Shown: positions 52,626 to 62,134, counted from the stretch's first letter. The stretch: 64,000 bases of DNA from Parasphingorhabdus marina DSM 22363 (GCF_900128895.1 NZ_FSQW01000002.1:62001-126000); one strand, 5' to 3'. Program-made: numbers and translations. The notes: a model not told the origin generated them from the letters alone.

Positions 52626-53525
52626 TTGACCAGCAAACGCGCATGGTTGCTGGACAAGGCCCTGCGTTTTGCGGGCGCAAAAGCCTATTTCTCCAACCCT
52701 GACAAGCTCAGAGCCCATGTGGCTCGTCAGCGAAAAAAGAAACTGGCGGCTCCCGGCAAAGCGCTACGTCGCAAAATGCATGTGCGGCAGTCCGAGAAGG
52801 CCGGGCATCCCGTATTTAAACTGAGCTCCCGACCAGACCCGAAACGCTATATTCTCTATATCCACGGCGGTGCCTATGTACTTGGCATTCAGTCCGTATA
52901 CTGGAAGTTCCTCTCCGAAATCACCGACAAGACAGATGCCGAAACAATCGTTGCCTGCTATCCGCTGGCACCGGAAAGCGACTGGCGATCCAGCTATGAC
53001 TGGATGATGGCAGTCTACGAAGATTTGCTCGCCAGGACGGACAGCGACAATGTCACGATCATGGGCGACAGTGCGGGGGCAGGATTCACCCTGGGTTTCA
53101 CCCAATTGTTGCGAGATGAGGGGAAGGAATTGCCCGGCCATCTGGTTTTGCTTTCTCCCTGGCTCGATGTGACAATGACTGACCCGATGCAACCGGCTAT
53201 CGAACAGAAGGACCGCATCCTTGCAAGAGCAGGATTGAAAGCAGCCGGTGAATGGTGGGCAGGCAGTTCCGGGAAAACTGACGCGAGTCCGGTCAGCCCG
53301 CTGTTTGGCGATATTGAGGGGCTGCCTCCGATTTCCGTGTTCACCGGGACGTTTGACATTCTTTGGCCGGATGCAAGAAAGCTCAAGGAAAAAGCCGATA
53401 AGTCAGCAGTGGCAATGGATTATTACGAGTATCCGGCTATGCAGCATGTCTGGATGCTGTTTCCGATTCCGGAAGCCAAGGCGGTCAGAGAGACTATTGC
53501 CAGTCAGATCAGGCGATCAATCTAG
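52626..53525 (+). CDS. Alpha/beta-hydrolase, HSL-type esterase
   Basis: A 299-residue hydrolase of the hormone-sensitive-lipase group. The oxyanion motif is LYIHGGAYVLG (about 78-88), the nucleophile Ser149 in MGDSAGAGF, the acid Asp in FTGTFDILWPD and the His in AMQHVWMLFP. The start is uncertain: the frame is open far upstream but overlaps the GFA gene. The TTG at 52626, just after the GFA stop, is the most economical choice, and a short basic helix (KALRFAGAKAYF) follows. Substrate unknown, probably a carboxylic ester. Confidence 0.85.
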   Translation: MTSKRAWLLDKALRFAGAKAYFSNPDKLRAHVARQRKKKLAAPGKALRRKMHVRQSEKAGHPVFKLSSRPDPKRYILYIHGGAYVLGIQSVYWKFLSEITDKTDAETIVACYPLAPESDWRSSYDWMMAVYEDLLARTDSDNVTIMGDSAGAGFTLGFTQLLRDEGKELPGHLVLLSPWLDVTMTDPMQPAIEQKDRILARAGLKAAGEWWAGSSGKTDASPVSPLFGDIEGLPPISVFTGTFDILWPDARKLKEKADKSAVAMDYYEYPAMQHVWMLFPIPEAKAVRETIASQIRRSI

Positions 53526-53585
53526 GCGACAGGCCGGGATTACTTATATGAATCACTGACCGGCACCTAAACAGAAGGGATTTTC

Positions 53586-54167
53586 ATGCTTCAAACCAAA
53601 CGGAGTTATCTGGCCATTGGTTCAGCACTTTTGCTTGCCTCCTGTGGTGTTGAATCAGATTTGCCCGAATCTGATGAATCGTCGTCGACCGCCAATGCGA
53701 CCTCCGAGACCATAGTGGCGGCCGATGGATTGCAACTTCGGGCTGCCGGAGAGGCGGAACTCATTTCTCTTCCGTTCGGAACTCCGATGGCAAAAACGGT
53801 TTCCGCAGTTTCTGCGCAGACCGAGATCGAAGGTATCGCGTCTGCCAACGACGAATGCGGTGCAGGACCGATGCAGTTCGTTACGTTCGGAGACCTCAAG
53901 CTGAACTTCCAGGATGAAGCTTTTGTTGGCTGGTTCATCGACGGCGCGTCGCCCATCGTCAAGACTCCAGAGGCTGTGGGAATCGGGTCCATTCGGGAAA
54001 CAGCCGTGGCGCAAATGCCGATTGTGATGCAGCCCGACAGCACGCTGGGTAACGAGTTTTTGTCAGATCGCGGAGCAGATGGTTTTATTGGCGGTTTTCT
54101 GTCAGGAACGGACGGCAACGCTGTCGTGGAATCTCTTTATGCCGGAACCAACTGCTTTTTTCGCTAA
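53586..54167 (+). CDS. Hypothetical lipoprotein (193 aa)
   Basis: A predicted lipoprotein with a clean lipobox (SALLLASCG, Cys at about 20), then a Ser/Glu/Asp-rich linker (about 24-45). The mature domain contains two cysteines (NDECGAGPM and GTNCFF), probably paired, and beta-rich stretches with FVTFGDLKLNFQDEAFVGWF. No family recognised. The gene lies 60 bases after the esterase gene and ends four bases before a convergent crotonase gene. Confidence 0.68.
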   Translation: MLQTKRSYLAIGSALLLASCGVESDLPESDESSSTANATSETIVAADGLQLRAAGEAELISLPFGTPMAKTVSAVSAQTEIEGIASANDECGAGPMQFVTFGDLKLNFQDEAFVGWFIDGASPIVKTPEAVGIGSIRETAVAQMPIVMQPDSTLGNEFLSDRGADGFIGGFLSGTDGNAVVESLYAGTNCFFR

Positions 54168-54170
54168 CAG

Positions 54171-54947
54171 CTAATCCTTTAGCTGGCGGCCCCTGGCGAT
54201 AACGGCCTTGCGACGGTCTTCGACTTCCTGGGCAGAAACATTGTCGTTCCAGGCATCTGTTGTTTGTTTCTCCAATGCGAGAGCATCCTGCAAGTTCCGG
54301 CCGAAACCGTCGAAAATCAGTTTCTTGTAAGCACGCAAAAACTTGCCATCAATTGTGGTCATGTCCTCGGCGAGAGCCTGTGCTTCGGGCAATAGGTCCT
54401 CTGGCGCATATACGCGGTTCACCAGGCCCCATAAACATGCCGTTTCGGCATCCAGGAACTGCCCGGTAAAGCTGAGCTCGCAGGCTCGCGACAAACCAAT
54501 CGTACGGGACAGTTTTTGCGACAGCCCCCAGCCGGGAATGATCCCGATACTGGCATGGGTGTCGGCGAAACGGGCGCGGGAAGATGCAATCCTGATGTCG
54601 CACGACATGGCGAGTTCGAAACCGCCGGTGATCGCAACCCCGTTTATCGCACCTATGACAGGAACTTCGATCTCCTCAATCGCCCGGCAGGGGTTGCGTA
54701 CGGGATTTTGATCCGTTGCAGCTCCGAGACCATGTTGTCCGAGTTCTTTGAGATCAAGGCCGGCGGTGAATGCCCGGTCACCGGCACCAGTGATGATAGC
54801 GGCCCGAATATCCCTGTCTTGCCGAATGTCCTGGCAGGCATCATATATTTCACCGCGCATGGCATGAGACAAAGCATTCATGGCTTCCGGTCGGTTCAGC
54901 GTGATGGTTGCAATGCCATCGGATTTGTCCAGCAACACCAGTGACAT
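54171..54947 (-). CDS. Enoyl-CoA hydratase/isomerase family protein lacking one catalytic glutamate
   Basis: A 258-residue crotonase-fold protein. CoA and oxyanion-hole regions are present (AFTAGLDLKEL, AINGVAITGGFELAM). The first catalytic glutamate of enoyl-CoA hydratase is kept (Glu111). The second, in the QPEILLG segment of the rat enzyme, is replaced: here it reads FADTHASIG, with His131. That pattern argues for an isomerase, a different hydration chemistry or a narrowed substrate range rather than classical beta-oxidation. Its start overlaps the SDR stop by one base, so the two are likely co-translated. Confidence 0.88.
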   Translation of the reverse strand: MSLVLLDKSDGIATITLNRPEAMNALSHAMRGEIYDACQDIRQDRDIRAAIITGAGDRAFTAGLDLKELGQHGLGAATDQNPVRNPCRAIEEIEVPVIGAINGVAITGGFELAMSCDIRIASSRARFADTHASIGIIPGWGLSQKLSRTIGLSRACELSFTGQFLDAETACLWGLVNRVYAPEDLLPEAQALAEDMTTIDGKFLRAYKKLIFDGFGRNLQDALALEKQTTDAWNDNVSAQEVEDRRKAVIARGRQLKD

Positions 54948-55774
54948 CAGTCGTCATCCCCGGATTCATATTTTTCCGCGATTTGCGCTCCGAGTGCGGC
55001 AGTCATTTCGAACAGCTTCTCCGGATCGGACTGTCGCATTTGCGCCAGCATGAGCTCTGGTCCTTCGGCGATAATCAATTCCGGTTGATTGGAACGCACC
55101 GCCTCCAGAATCTGGCGCGCGCATTCTGATGGTTCCATGCCATTGTCGATGACCGCATCCGACTTGGCTCGGCGCGTCCCGTCCTTGGTCAGGGCATTGC
55201 GGGAGACATCGGTGCGGATCGAACCAGGCAGGATGTTCGTAACATGGATATCATGCAGCTTTTGGGTCTCCGCGCGCAATGCATCAAGATAACCGATCAG
55301 TCCGTGCTTGGCCGCACAATAGGCTGTTCTGAGCGGAACCCCGACACGCCCTGCGACCGAACTGATGCCCACTATATGTCCGCCGCCTGATGCGATCATG
55401 TGGGGCAGGAGCAATTGAGTCAGCCAGATCGGTGCCAACAGGTCGACGTTGATGATCTTGTGGTGGACGTCCGGATGGGTATCCAGCGCCAGGCTGCGCT
55501 GGCTGATCCCCGCATTGTTGACGAGAATATCGACGCTGCCTTTCCAGTTTTTGGCTTCGTCAACAACGCCCGGCAAGGCATCATAGTCTGTCGTTTCAAA
55601 CGGAAGGACAAGAGACTCTGTCGGGATGCAGTCGGCAACACTGGTCAAAGCCTCGGTGCGTCGCCCCGAAAGGATCAAATTTGCACCGGCATCGGCAAAG
55701 GATCTTGCAAGTGCTTCACCAATTCCGGAAGAGGCTCCGGTGATCCATACAGTTTTGTTTTTGAATTCTGACAT
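54947..55774 (-). CDS. Short-chain dehydrogenase/reductase
   Basis: A 275-residue classical SDR. The cofactor loop is TGASSGIGEAL (12-22); the structural NNAG is at 86-89. The catalytic residues are Ser139 (GISSVAG), Tyr152 and Lys156 (AYCAAK). SGRRTEAL at 36-43 supplies basic residues after beta-2, suggesting a preference for NADPH. The substrate is unknown; coupling to the crotonase gene suggests a hydroxyacyl or related step. I start at 55774 (MSEFKNKT), which has GGGGA upstream; a TTG one codon earlier is less likely. Confidence 0.92.
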   Translation of the reverse strand: MSEFKNKTVWITGASSGIGEALARSFADAGANLILSGRRTEALTSVADCIPTESLVLPFETTDYDALPGVVDEAKNWKGSVDILVNNAGISQRSLALDTHPDVHHKIINVDLLAPIWLTQLLLPHMIASGGGHIVGISSVAGRVGVPLRTAYCAAKHGLIGYLDALRAETQKLHDIHVTNILPGSIRTDVSRNALTKDGTRRAKSDAVIDNGMEPSECARQILEAVRSNQPELIIAEGPELMLAQMRQSDPEKLFEMTAALGAQIAEKYESGDDD

Positions 55775-55797
55775 CAATAATCCCCGAAGAACATGCT

Positions 55798-56094
55798 CTA
55801 TTTGGTGGTTTTCGGAGCCTCGTCACCCAGATCTTCAAACCAGGCTTCCACTTCCCCGTTGAGTTTGATCAAAAGGGGGTTGCCTTTGCGATCGAGGGTC
55901 TTGCCGGCCTGAACCTTGACCCACCCTTCCGAGACGCAATATTCCTCTATGCTGTGTTTGCGTTCACCTCGAAAATTGATCCCGATGCCCCTTGCAAGCA
56001 AATCACCGCCATAGTGCGGGCTGCGGGGATTGATCGCGAGGCGGTCGGGAGGTGTATCGTTTCCGGAACTCGTTGCGTTTTCGGATTCAGTCAT
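55798..56094 (-). CDS. DUF3297 family protein
   Basis: A 98-residue soluble protein of the DUF3297 family, widespread in proteobacteria with no known function. The core is PPDRLAINPRSPHYGGDLL, then EEYCVSEGWVKVQAGKTLDR and KGNPLLIKLNGEVEAWFED. The sequence is typical and intact, with an acidic Ser/Thr-rich first 14 residues. It lies 23 bases upstream of the SDR gene on the same strand. Confidence 0.88.
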   Translation of the reverse strand: MTESENATSSGNDTPPDRLAINPRSPHYGGDLLARGIGINFRGERKHSIEEYCVSEGWVKVQAGKTLDRKGNPLLIKLNGEVEAWFEDLGDEAPKTTK

Positions 56095-56298
56095 GAATTC
56101 ATACTTTCCTTTTCATTTGGCCATCGGTTTCTTTGGCCAAATTGCGATTTGTGCTCATGTCTGCTGTCCCATTAAGGAGAACAGGTGATTAACGAAGCCA
56201 GAACTATGTACGGTGACCTGGCAGTTGTTTTGACAAGCTGATCAGATGTTTCCTGCAAGAAGCAATCAAGGCCATCATGATCGATATCTTGACCATTG

Positions 56299-57150
56299 TT
56301 AGCTAAATACGTTCTCGACATCCAGATTTGTGTCAAGCAGCGAACTGTATATCGCAGCCGGGACAAGCAGATAAAATATCATCAACGGGACAATTGCAAC
56401 AACACCGAGGATAATCCCTATGGCTACGGACAGATTGATCAGGAGGCCGGCGACAAGTGCGATGATCATATAGACAACGAAGAAAGCGACAGAAATCAGA
56501 AACAAATACAACATCAGCATGAGGCTGTTGTTTTTGGTTATCTTCCATGATTCCATCATTGCGCCGAACGGGTTGTAGCTGCGATTGGCGGCCATTATCG
56601 GACCTGTTGTTCCGAGTCTTGCGAACAGGAAAAGCATTGTGCCAAGAAGGCCGATATAAAGAAGGACCATGAGACCAACGGCGCCAGCACCGGCACTGTT
56701 GGAATCAGCACCGACAGCCCCGAATAGCGCTACTCCAAAGATTGCGAAAACGATCCCAAAAACAATCGTGAAAGCGATGTATAAAACTATAATGGCAATA
56801 AATGCGGGCATTGATGCGACAAGTCCATAGACAAAAGCGCCTCCGATTGTTTCATCCTTTCCGGAAAGTACCACTCTCCAGGAAATGAAATAGCCTGCAA
56901 TGGAAAGCAGGAATACCCCCAGGCTCACCAAGCCGAGAAAGCCGAATCGGCCAGCCATCATGGCTGCCATCGCTTCTGGATCTGCCTCCGTCGGATTGAA
57001 CAATGATGTCGAAACACCGCCAAACAGCGAGAAAAAAAGCAGTGCCATGATCAGGTAGGTCGCAAAAAGTATCAGGCCTACAACGATACCGTGATCTTTG
57101 ACCATGTTTATGTTGATGGTCCAGGCTTTGGCCATATCAAATTTCTGCAT
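56299..57150 (-). CDS. Polytopic membrane protein (283 aa)
   Basis: A hydrophobic protein with about six transmembrane helices (for example GIVVGLILFATYLIMALLFF at 22-41 and FLGLVSLGVFLLSIAGYFIS at 70-89). A polar segment, GPIMAANRSYNPFGAMMESW, precedes the last pair. The layout resembles YciC-like and glycerophosphodiester-phosphodiesterase membrane-domain proteins, but I see no catalytic residues. The ribosome site GGGGGA is six bases from the ATG. Substrate and role unknown. Confidence 0.72.
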   Translation of the reverse strand: MQKFDMAKAWTININMVKDHGIVVGLILFATYLIMALLFFSLFGGVSTSLFNPTEADPEAMAAMMAGRFGFLGLVSLGVFLLSIAGYFISWRVVLSGKDETIGGAFVYGLVASMPAFIAIIVLYIAFTIVFGIVFAIFGVALFGAVGADSNSAGAGAVGLMVLLYIGLLGTMLFLFARLGTTGPIMAANRSYNPFGAMMESWKITKNNSLMLMLYLFLISVAFFVVYMIIALVAGLLINLSVAIGIILGVVAIVPLMIFYLLVPAAIYSSLLDTNLDVENVFS

Positions 57151-57270
57151 TCCTCATCCCCCTTGTTATGATTGATTTTGGGGAAGCATGTGAAGCAAAG
57201 CAACCCGTTTTGATGTGATCTTTTGTCGCGCAAGCTGGATAAATTGACTCATCCGACCGCCATGTCGAGA

Positions 57271-58218
57271 TCACTCAACCGGAAAGCAGGACAGATCATC
57301 GGCAAATTCCACCGGTCCAGTGTAGCTTTCCCGGATAGCTGCCATCACCGCGTCACGGTCATCCAGCGCGCGCTGCATGTGATGGGTGAGGACGAGTTTT
57401 TTGGCACCGGCTGCCCGTGCAGCTTCACCGATCGACCGGCCATCGCGATGCAATCCGCGCGGTTGTCCGTCGGCCATGGAGATGGCGTTGTGCATCACCA
57501 TGAGGTCTGGTTGACCATTACGTGTTGCTTCGACGAAGCCTTCGCTAAGGAAGCTCTGGTCACCGGCAAACAGCAGCCTTTTTCCCTTGTGCCGAACCAC
57601 GAACGCAAGTGCTGGCACTTCAAGATGCTTTACGGCGACGGTATCGATATCCACACCATCCAACCGCCAGACGGCCTGGAGATAATCGCGGCTGGTGACG
57701 ATATTGCGGACGTTTAGCCGGGGCAGATCGGCGCTGCCATCGAGATAGGGAGCCAGATAGCGCAAGGCTCCTTCAGAGCCCACATAAGCGGCCAGCAATT
57801 CAGAGGTTGACGGGAATGTTTCTGATCCATCAGGTCCGGCAATGAGCAGCAGATCCGTGCGTCGGGAAAAACTTCCGGCGTTCAACAGGCCCGGAAGGCC
57901 CCCAACATGATCCCCATGAAAATGAGTGAGCAAAATTGCCGTCAGATCTTCGAACCGAGCACCAGCTTCTCCAAACCGGACAAAGCTGCCCGGACCGGCA
58001 TCAATCAACACGCGGGCCTTGCCATCGATCCAGACAATGTTGCTGGATCCGGCGCGGTGATCATCGGCGATGGGACCACCAGATCCCAGAACCTGCAGAG
58101 CCAGAGGATTTGAGGCACAGCTTGTCGGCTCCACCACTTCGTCGCCGGCGGTCGAACATGATGCCAGGCCCAGGATCATGAACAAAGCCCGGATTGCGCT
58201 CCTGAAGGAAATCATCAT
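57271..58218 (-). CDS. MBL-fold hydrolase, predicted lipoprotein
   Basis: A 315-residue metallo-beta-lactamase-fold enzyme with a lipoprotein signal (MILGLASCST, Cys21). The metal site is LLTHFHGDHVGG (His99, His101, Asp103, His104); LFAGDQS and VLTHHMQ supply further ligands. It resembles the RNase Z/arylsulfatase-like MBL group, but the lipid anchor places it in the periplasm, so a tRNA substrate is unlikely. The start at 58218 has AGGA upstream; longer frames exist but lack a signal sequence start. Confidence 0.86.
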   Translation of the reverse strand: MMISFRSAIRALFMILGLASCSTAGDEVVEPTSCASNPLALQVLGSGGPIADDHRAGSSNIVWIDGKARVLIDAGPGSFVRFGEAGARFEDLTAILLTHFHGDHVGGLPGLLNAGSFSRRTDLLLIAGPDGSETFPSTSELLAAYVGSEGALRYLAPYLDGSADLPRLNVRNIVTSRDYLQAVWRLDGVDIDTVAVKHLEVPALAFVVRHKGKRLLFAGDQSFLSEGFVEATRNGQPDLMVMHNAISMADGQPRGLHRDGRSIGEAARAAGAKKLVLTHHMQRALDDRDAVMAAIRESYTGPVEFADDLSCFPVE

Positions 58219-58393
58219 GGCGTCATCCTGATCCAAAAGGACCCGACTTGCAATTGCTCGTGTCACTGACGGTGGCAAAGCGGTGCGGTTGCGCGCATCA
58301 ACGCCGTCATCTCGCTGTGGGTGACGACGCCCAGTTCACGCAGCTCGATATCCCGGAGAACTGCTGATTTCCCCCAAAAGCTGGTAACAGGAC

Positions 58394-60211
58394 TCAGGCC
58401 GCTTCCGCTTTTCGGGCGGCTTTCTTGCGATCATTGGGATCCAGATACCGTTTCCTCAGCCGGACATTCTGCGGCGTGACCTCAACCAGTTCGTCATCGT
58501 CGATATAGGCGATGGCCTGTTCCAGCGTCATGATCGTAGGCGGAGTCAAGCGCACAGCATCGTCCTTGCCGGTAGAGCGGAAATTTGTCAGCTGCTTGGA
58601 TTTCATCGGATTGACATCCAGATCGCCGGGCTTTGCATTCTCGCCGATAATCATGCCTTCGTAGACAGGGGTCTGGCCGCCAATAAACAATATTCCGCGT
58701 TCTTCCAGTGCGTTGAGTGCATAGGGCATGGCGGTCCCGGTGCCATTCGAAACCAGAACACCAACCGGCCTGCCATCAATCGCGCCTTTGTACGGGCCAT
58801 ATTTCTCAAACAGGCGGTTCATGATTCCGGTGCCGCGCGTGTCTGACAGGAATTCTCCGTGATACCCGATCAAACCGCGAGACGGTGCGGAAAAGGACAG
58901 GCGGGTCTTGCCGCCACCTGAAGGCCGCTGCTCAGTCAGTTCCGCCTTGCGCCGCTGCATCTTGGAAACCACCGTGCTGGCATGCTCATCGTCCACGTCA
59001 ATCACGACTGTTTCATAGGGTTCGGTGCGCTGGCCATTTTCTTCGCGGTAAAGAACGCGGGGCCGGGAAATGCCGAGTTCAAATCCTTCGCGGCGCATGG
59101 TCTCGATCAGGACGCCCAGCTGCAGCTCGCCCCGTCCGGCCACTTCAAAACTGTCCTTGTCTGCACTTTCGGTAATTTTGATGGCGACATTGGATTCTGC
59201 TTCGCGCAACAAGCGATCGCGGATCACGCGACTGGTAACCTTGTCGCCTTCGCGGCCGGCGACCGGACTGTCGTTCACTGCGAAGCGCATCGACAGGGTC
59301 GGCGGATCAATCGGTTGCGCTTCCAGCGGCTCGGAGACAGACGGATCACAAATGGTGTTTGCGACGGTTGCTTCGGTTAGTCCGGCGAGTGAAATGATGT
59401 CACCAGCCTGGGCGCTTTCGACCGGTACGCGTTCCAGACCCCGGAAAGCCATGATTTTGGTTGCGCGGCCACTCTCGACCACATTGCCGTCCATATCCAG
59501 CGCGTGGATTGGAGCGTTGATATCAATCTTCCCGCTTTCCACTTTGCCGGTGAGAATGCGACCAACAAAATTGTCCCTGTCGAGAAGGGTTACAAGAAAC
59601 TTGAAGGCGTCGTCAGGATTGACGTCTGGTTCGGGGACATGATCGATTATCGTGTCGAACAGAGATGACAAATCGCCGTCCCGTACTTCCGGCGTGTCGC
59701 CGGCATAGCCATTGCGACCGCTGGCGAACAGGGAAGGGAAGTCGAGCTGCTCGTCATTTGCATCGAGGTTGACGAACAGGTCAAACACTTCGTCGAGAAC
59801 TTCCTCGGCCCGGCCATCGGGTCGATCAATTTTGTTGACCACCACAATAGGCTTCAATCCCAGCGCCAGCGCTTTGCCGGTGACGAATTTTGTCTGGGGC
59901 ATGGCACCTTCGGCGCTGTCAACAAGCAGAATAACGCCATCGACCATTGACAGGATCCGCTCCACCTCACCGCCAAAGTCGGCATGGCCGGGCGTGTCCA
60001 CGATGTTGATCCGGGTACCTTTCCATTCGACACTGGTGCATTTTGCGAGAATGGTGATGCCGCGTTCTTTTTCCAGGTCGTTGCTGTCCATCGCGCGTTC
60101 TTCGACGCGCTCGTTGTCGCGGAAGGTTCCCGACTGACGGAAAAGCTGGTCCACCAGGGTGGTTTTTCCATGATCAACATGGGCAATGATTGCAATATTG
60201 CGAAGCGACAT
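58394..60211 (-). CDS. typA: Translational GTPase TypA/BipA
   Basis: A 605-residue ribosome-binding GTPase involved in 50S assembly and stress growth. The G1 loop is AHVDHGKTT (10-18), with ERGITI (switch I), VDTPGHADFGGE (G3) and VVNKIDRPDGR (G4). The C-terminal unique domain contains GIMNRLFEKYGPYKG and the family-specific IGENAKPGDLDVNPMKSKQL. Length is normal. The start at 60211 (MSLRNIAI) is the usual N-terminus; a frame extending to a TTG 14 codons upstream is unlikely. Confidence 0.97.
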   Translation of the reverse strand: MSLRNIAIIAHVDHGKTTLVDQLFRQSGTFRDNERVEERAMDSNDLEKERGITILAKCTSVEWKGTRINIVDTPGHADFGGEVERILSMVDGVILLVDSAEGAMPQTKFVTGKALALGLKPIVVVNKIDRPDGRAEEVLDEVFDLFVNLDANDEQLDFPSLFASGRNGYAGDTPEVRDGDLSSLFDTIIDHVPEPDVNPDDAFKFLVTLLDRDNFVGRILTGKVESGKIDINAPIHALDMDGNVVESGRATKIMAFRGLERVPVESAQAGDIISLAGLTEATVANTICDPSVSEPLEAQPIDPPTLSMRFAVNDSPVAGREGDKVTSRVIRDRLLREAESNVAIKITESADKDSFEVAGRGELQLGVLIETMRREGFELGISRPRVLYREENGQRTEPYETVVIDVDDEHASTVVSKMQRRKAELTEQRPSGGGKTRLSFSAPSRGLIGYHGEFLSDTRGTGIMNRLFEKYGPYKGAIDGRPVGVLVSNGTGTAMPYALNALEERGILFIGGQTPVYEGMIIGENAKPGDLDVNPMKSKQLTNFRSTGKDDAVRLTPPTIMTLEQAIAYIDDDELVEVTPQNVRLRKRYLDPNDRKKAARKAEAA

Positions 60212-60308
60212 AAGTTTTCTGCCAGAAAGAGGGGCGGGCGGTGGTTGCTCCAATGCCCGAAATTGCGGGCGCTATAGCGGTGTCACTACCGCAGTGCAAC
60301 ATATGCTT

Positions 60309-61250
60309 TTACTTGATCGCTCGCGCCAGCTTCTCCGGATTGTACAGCGACTGCGATTCCAGCCTGATGAGTTCATCGCGCAAGGTCGAAAAATCTTCGA
60401 TGACTTCGCCTATGGGCAAACGATTGTCGCGTTGCTCGTTTGCCAGACTGCGCTGAACCAGCATCAGATCAAGACTGAGCTTCTTCAGAGCTTTGCGCTG
60501 CCGGGACAGGTCTGGCGCAACATAGCGTTCATGGATCAATCCCAGTTGATGCCGGGCGCTCGCGAGAAGCAGATGCAGCACATCATCCGCAAGCCGCGCT
60601 TTTCCCTGTTCAACAAGCATCAGGGCCTGTTCAATACGACCAAGCGGGTTCTGCACGGTGACCGGCCGCTTTGTTTTGTCACATCCGTCACACAGGGCTC
60701 TTATGTAGGACGAAAGTGCAGCAAGCACGGCGTCACTGGGTTCTTCACCGTCAAATTCCTCAACAATCAGCGCCCGGACAAATGTTTCGAGGTCCGGTAG
60801 CTCAGCTAAGCGAGACACTTTGCCCGGTTTGGCCAGATCGGGAATCCTGACGGGATTGAAGGTTCCATCCCCGCGTTTCGAGCTGAAGAAGCTGTGCGTA
60901 ACATCGGCGGTGCCGGGTGCACCTGATACTCCGGGAAACTGGAAATGCGGGTTGTCCCTGCCGTTGGTGTGGCAACTGCCACAACTCAGTCCGGCCTTGG
61001 CCGCTTGCCCTCCCAGCAATGTCGGGGTTTCGAACAGGGCGCGGCCAATGGCAATATCCTGACTTTTGTCAGCCAGAACCGCCGAGAGCCGCAAACTTCC
61101 GATCGGTTCAGAGGACAGGGCCTCGAACTCCTGGCCCGGAGCGATCCAGCTCAGGGCCCGAAAAGCCGGTTTGTCGGCGGCTTGAGCAGCTGCAACACCG
61201 CAAAGCGTCGCGACAATCGCGATCAGGAGGTTTTGGCGTTGTCGATCCAC
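60309..61250 (-). CDS. Exported c-type cytochrome domain protein (MauG/peroxidase-like)
   Basis: A 313-residue periplasmic protein: signal peptide (LLIAIVATLCGVAAAQAA, about 8-25) and one haem-binding CGSCH (Cys90, Cys93, His94) followed by TNGRDN, as in di-haem peroxidase/MauG-like proteins. A second pair, CDGCD (Cys187, Cys190), sits where another haem could be but lacks the His, so it may form a disulfide or bind metal. The last 100 residues are helical and charged. It overlaps the end of the upstream TPR gene by 28 bases, a sign of one operon. Electron partner unknown. Confidence 0.8.
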   Translation of the reverse strand: MDRQRQNLLIAIVATLCGVAAAQAADKPAFRALSWIAPGQEFEALSSEPIGSLRLSAVLADKSQDIAIGRALFETPTLLGGQAAKAGLSCGSCHTNGRDNPHFQFPGVSGAPGTADVTHSFFSSKRGDGTFNPVRIPDLAKPGKVSRLAELPDLETFVRALIVEEFDGEEPSDAVLAALSSYIRALCDGCDKTKRPVTVQNPLGRIEQALMLVEQGKARLADDVLHLLLASARHQLGLIHERYVAPDLSRQRKALKKLSLDLMLVQRSLANEQRDNRLPIGEVIEDFSTLRDELIRLESQSLYNPEKLARAIK

Positions 61251-62134
61251 TTGCGCAGTTCATCCGCTTCATGACAACCAAAACTGCAGAGCTCTTCAAT
61301 CCTCGCCAGATGTTGTCTGGCGCCATCCAAATCCTGGCGTTCAACCTTTAGCTCGCCATAATATTCCAGTGCCCCCAGATGATCGGGCGCCACCGCCAGT
61401 GCGCGCTGATAATAATCCTCGGCAACATCAAATCGCTGCATTTTTCGATGAGCGAAGCCGATATATGTCAGGACGTCCGGGTGGGGGCCGACGGCACGAG
61501 CTGTGCGGTCAAGCTCAACCAGCGCTTCTTCATAGCGCTTCTCATTGATGAGGCCGACAGCCTCCAGATAAAGCTTGTCGCCGGATTCCAGACTTGCCGT
61601 CTGCCATTCCGGTGGAAGGGAAACCGTGATCGTGCCGCCGTTCATGGCCTTTTCGATCTTCGAGATTGCGAGGTTGATCTTTTGGGCATCAGCGCAGCTA
61701 CCCGCACATTTCGCTTTCTCGGCCTTGATTCCTGCGAGCGTTTTCTCGGCTTTTTCGGTCATGTCCAGTTTCAGATAGACCAGTGAAAGATCCCGGTGGG
61801 CATCGATCATTCCCGGTGCATATTTGACCGCTTTTTCGAGTGGTTTTCGTGCACGCTTGTAATTGCCCAGCCGGGCATAGCTGAGGCCAAGCAAATACTG
61901 GGCATTGGCATTTTTGGGCGTCACCTTGAGCGTTCTTTTGAATGCTGTCGTGGCCTTTTTATATTCTTTGGCTCGAAAGGCAGTCAGGCCCTTTTGATAT
62001 TCTACCGCCGGATCATAGCTCGGTGCGCTGCTGCCCGAAAACCCGCCTCCGCCCCCTCCGGCTGCCATTGCCATGGGACTTGCCGAGAGCGCCAGCAGGG
62101 CTGCTCCCATTATCGTACGGGACATTCGGGACAT
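61223..62134 (-). CDS. Exported TPR protein (303 aa)
   Basis: A periplasmic protein: signal peptide (MGAALLALSASPMAMAA, about 9-25), a glycine-rich stretch (GGGGGGFSG), then two blocks of tetratricopeptide repeats. Block one is at about 44-130 (YQKGLTAFRAKEYKKATTAF, NAQYLLGLSYARLGNYKRA) and block two at about 190-275 (LTYIGFAHRKMQRFDVAEDY, GALEYYGELKVERQDL). Four cysteines (CAGSC, CSFGC) occur in two CxxxC pairs, unusual for a TPR scaffold and possibly disulfides or metal sites. It is co-transcribed with the cytochrome gene, so it may assemble or present it. Confidence 0.82.
   Translation of the reverse strand: MSRMSRTIMGAALLALSASPMAMAAGGGGGGFSGSSAPSYDPAVEYQKGLTAFRAKEYKKATTAFKRTLKVTPKNANAQYLLGLSYARLGNYKRARKPLEKAVKYAPGMIDAHRDLSLVYLKLDMTEKAEKTLAGIKAEKAKCAGSCADAQKINLAISKIEKAMNGGTITVSLPPEWQTASLESGDKLYLEAVGLINEKRYEEALVELDRTARAVGPHPDVLTYIGFAHRKMQRFDVAEDYYQRALAVAPDHLGALEYYGELKVERQDLDGARQHLARIEELCSFGCHEADELRKWIDNAKTS

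Noticed and set aside
60868-60882. Second haem site in the cytochrome (CDGCD)
   Set aside because: The histidine of CxxCH is missing, so covalent haem attachment there is not supported.
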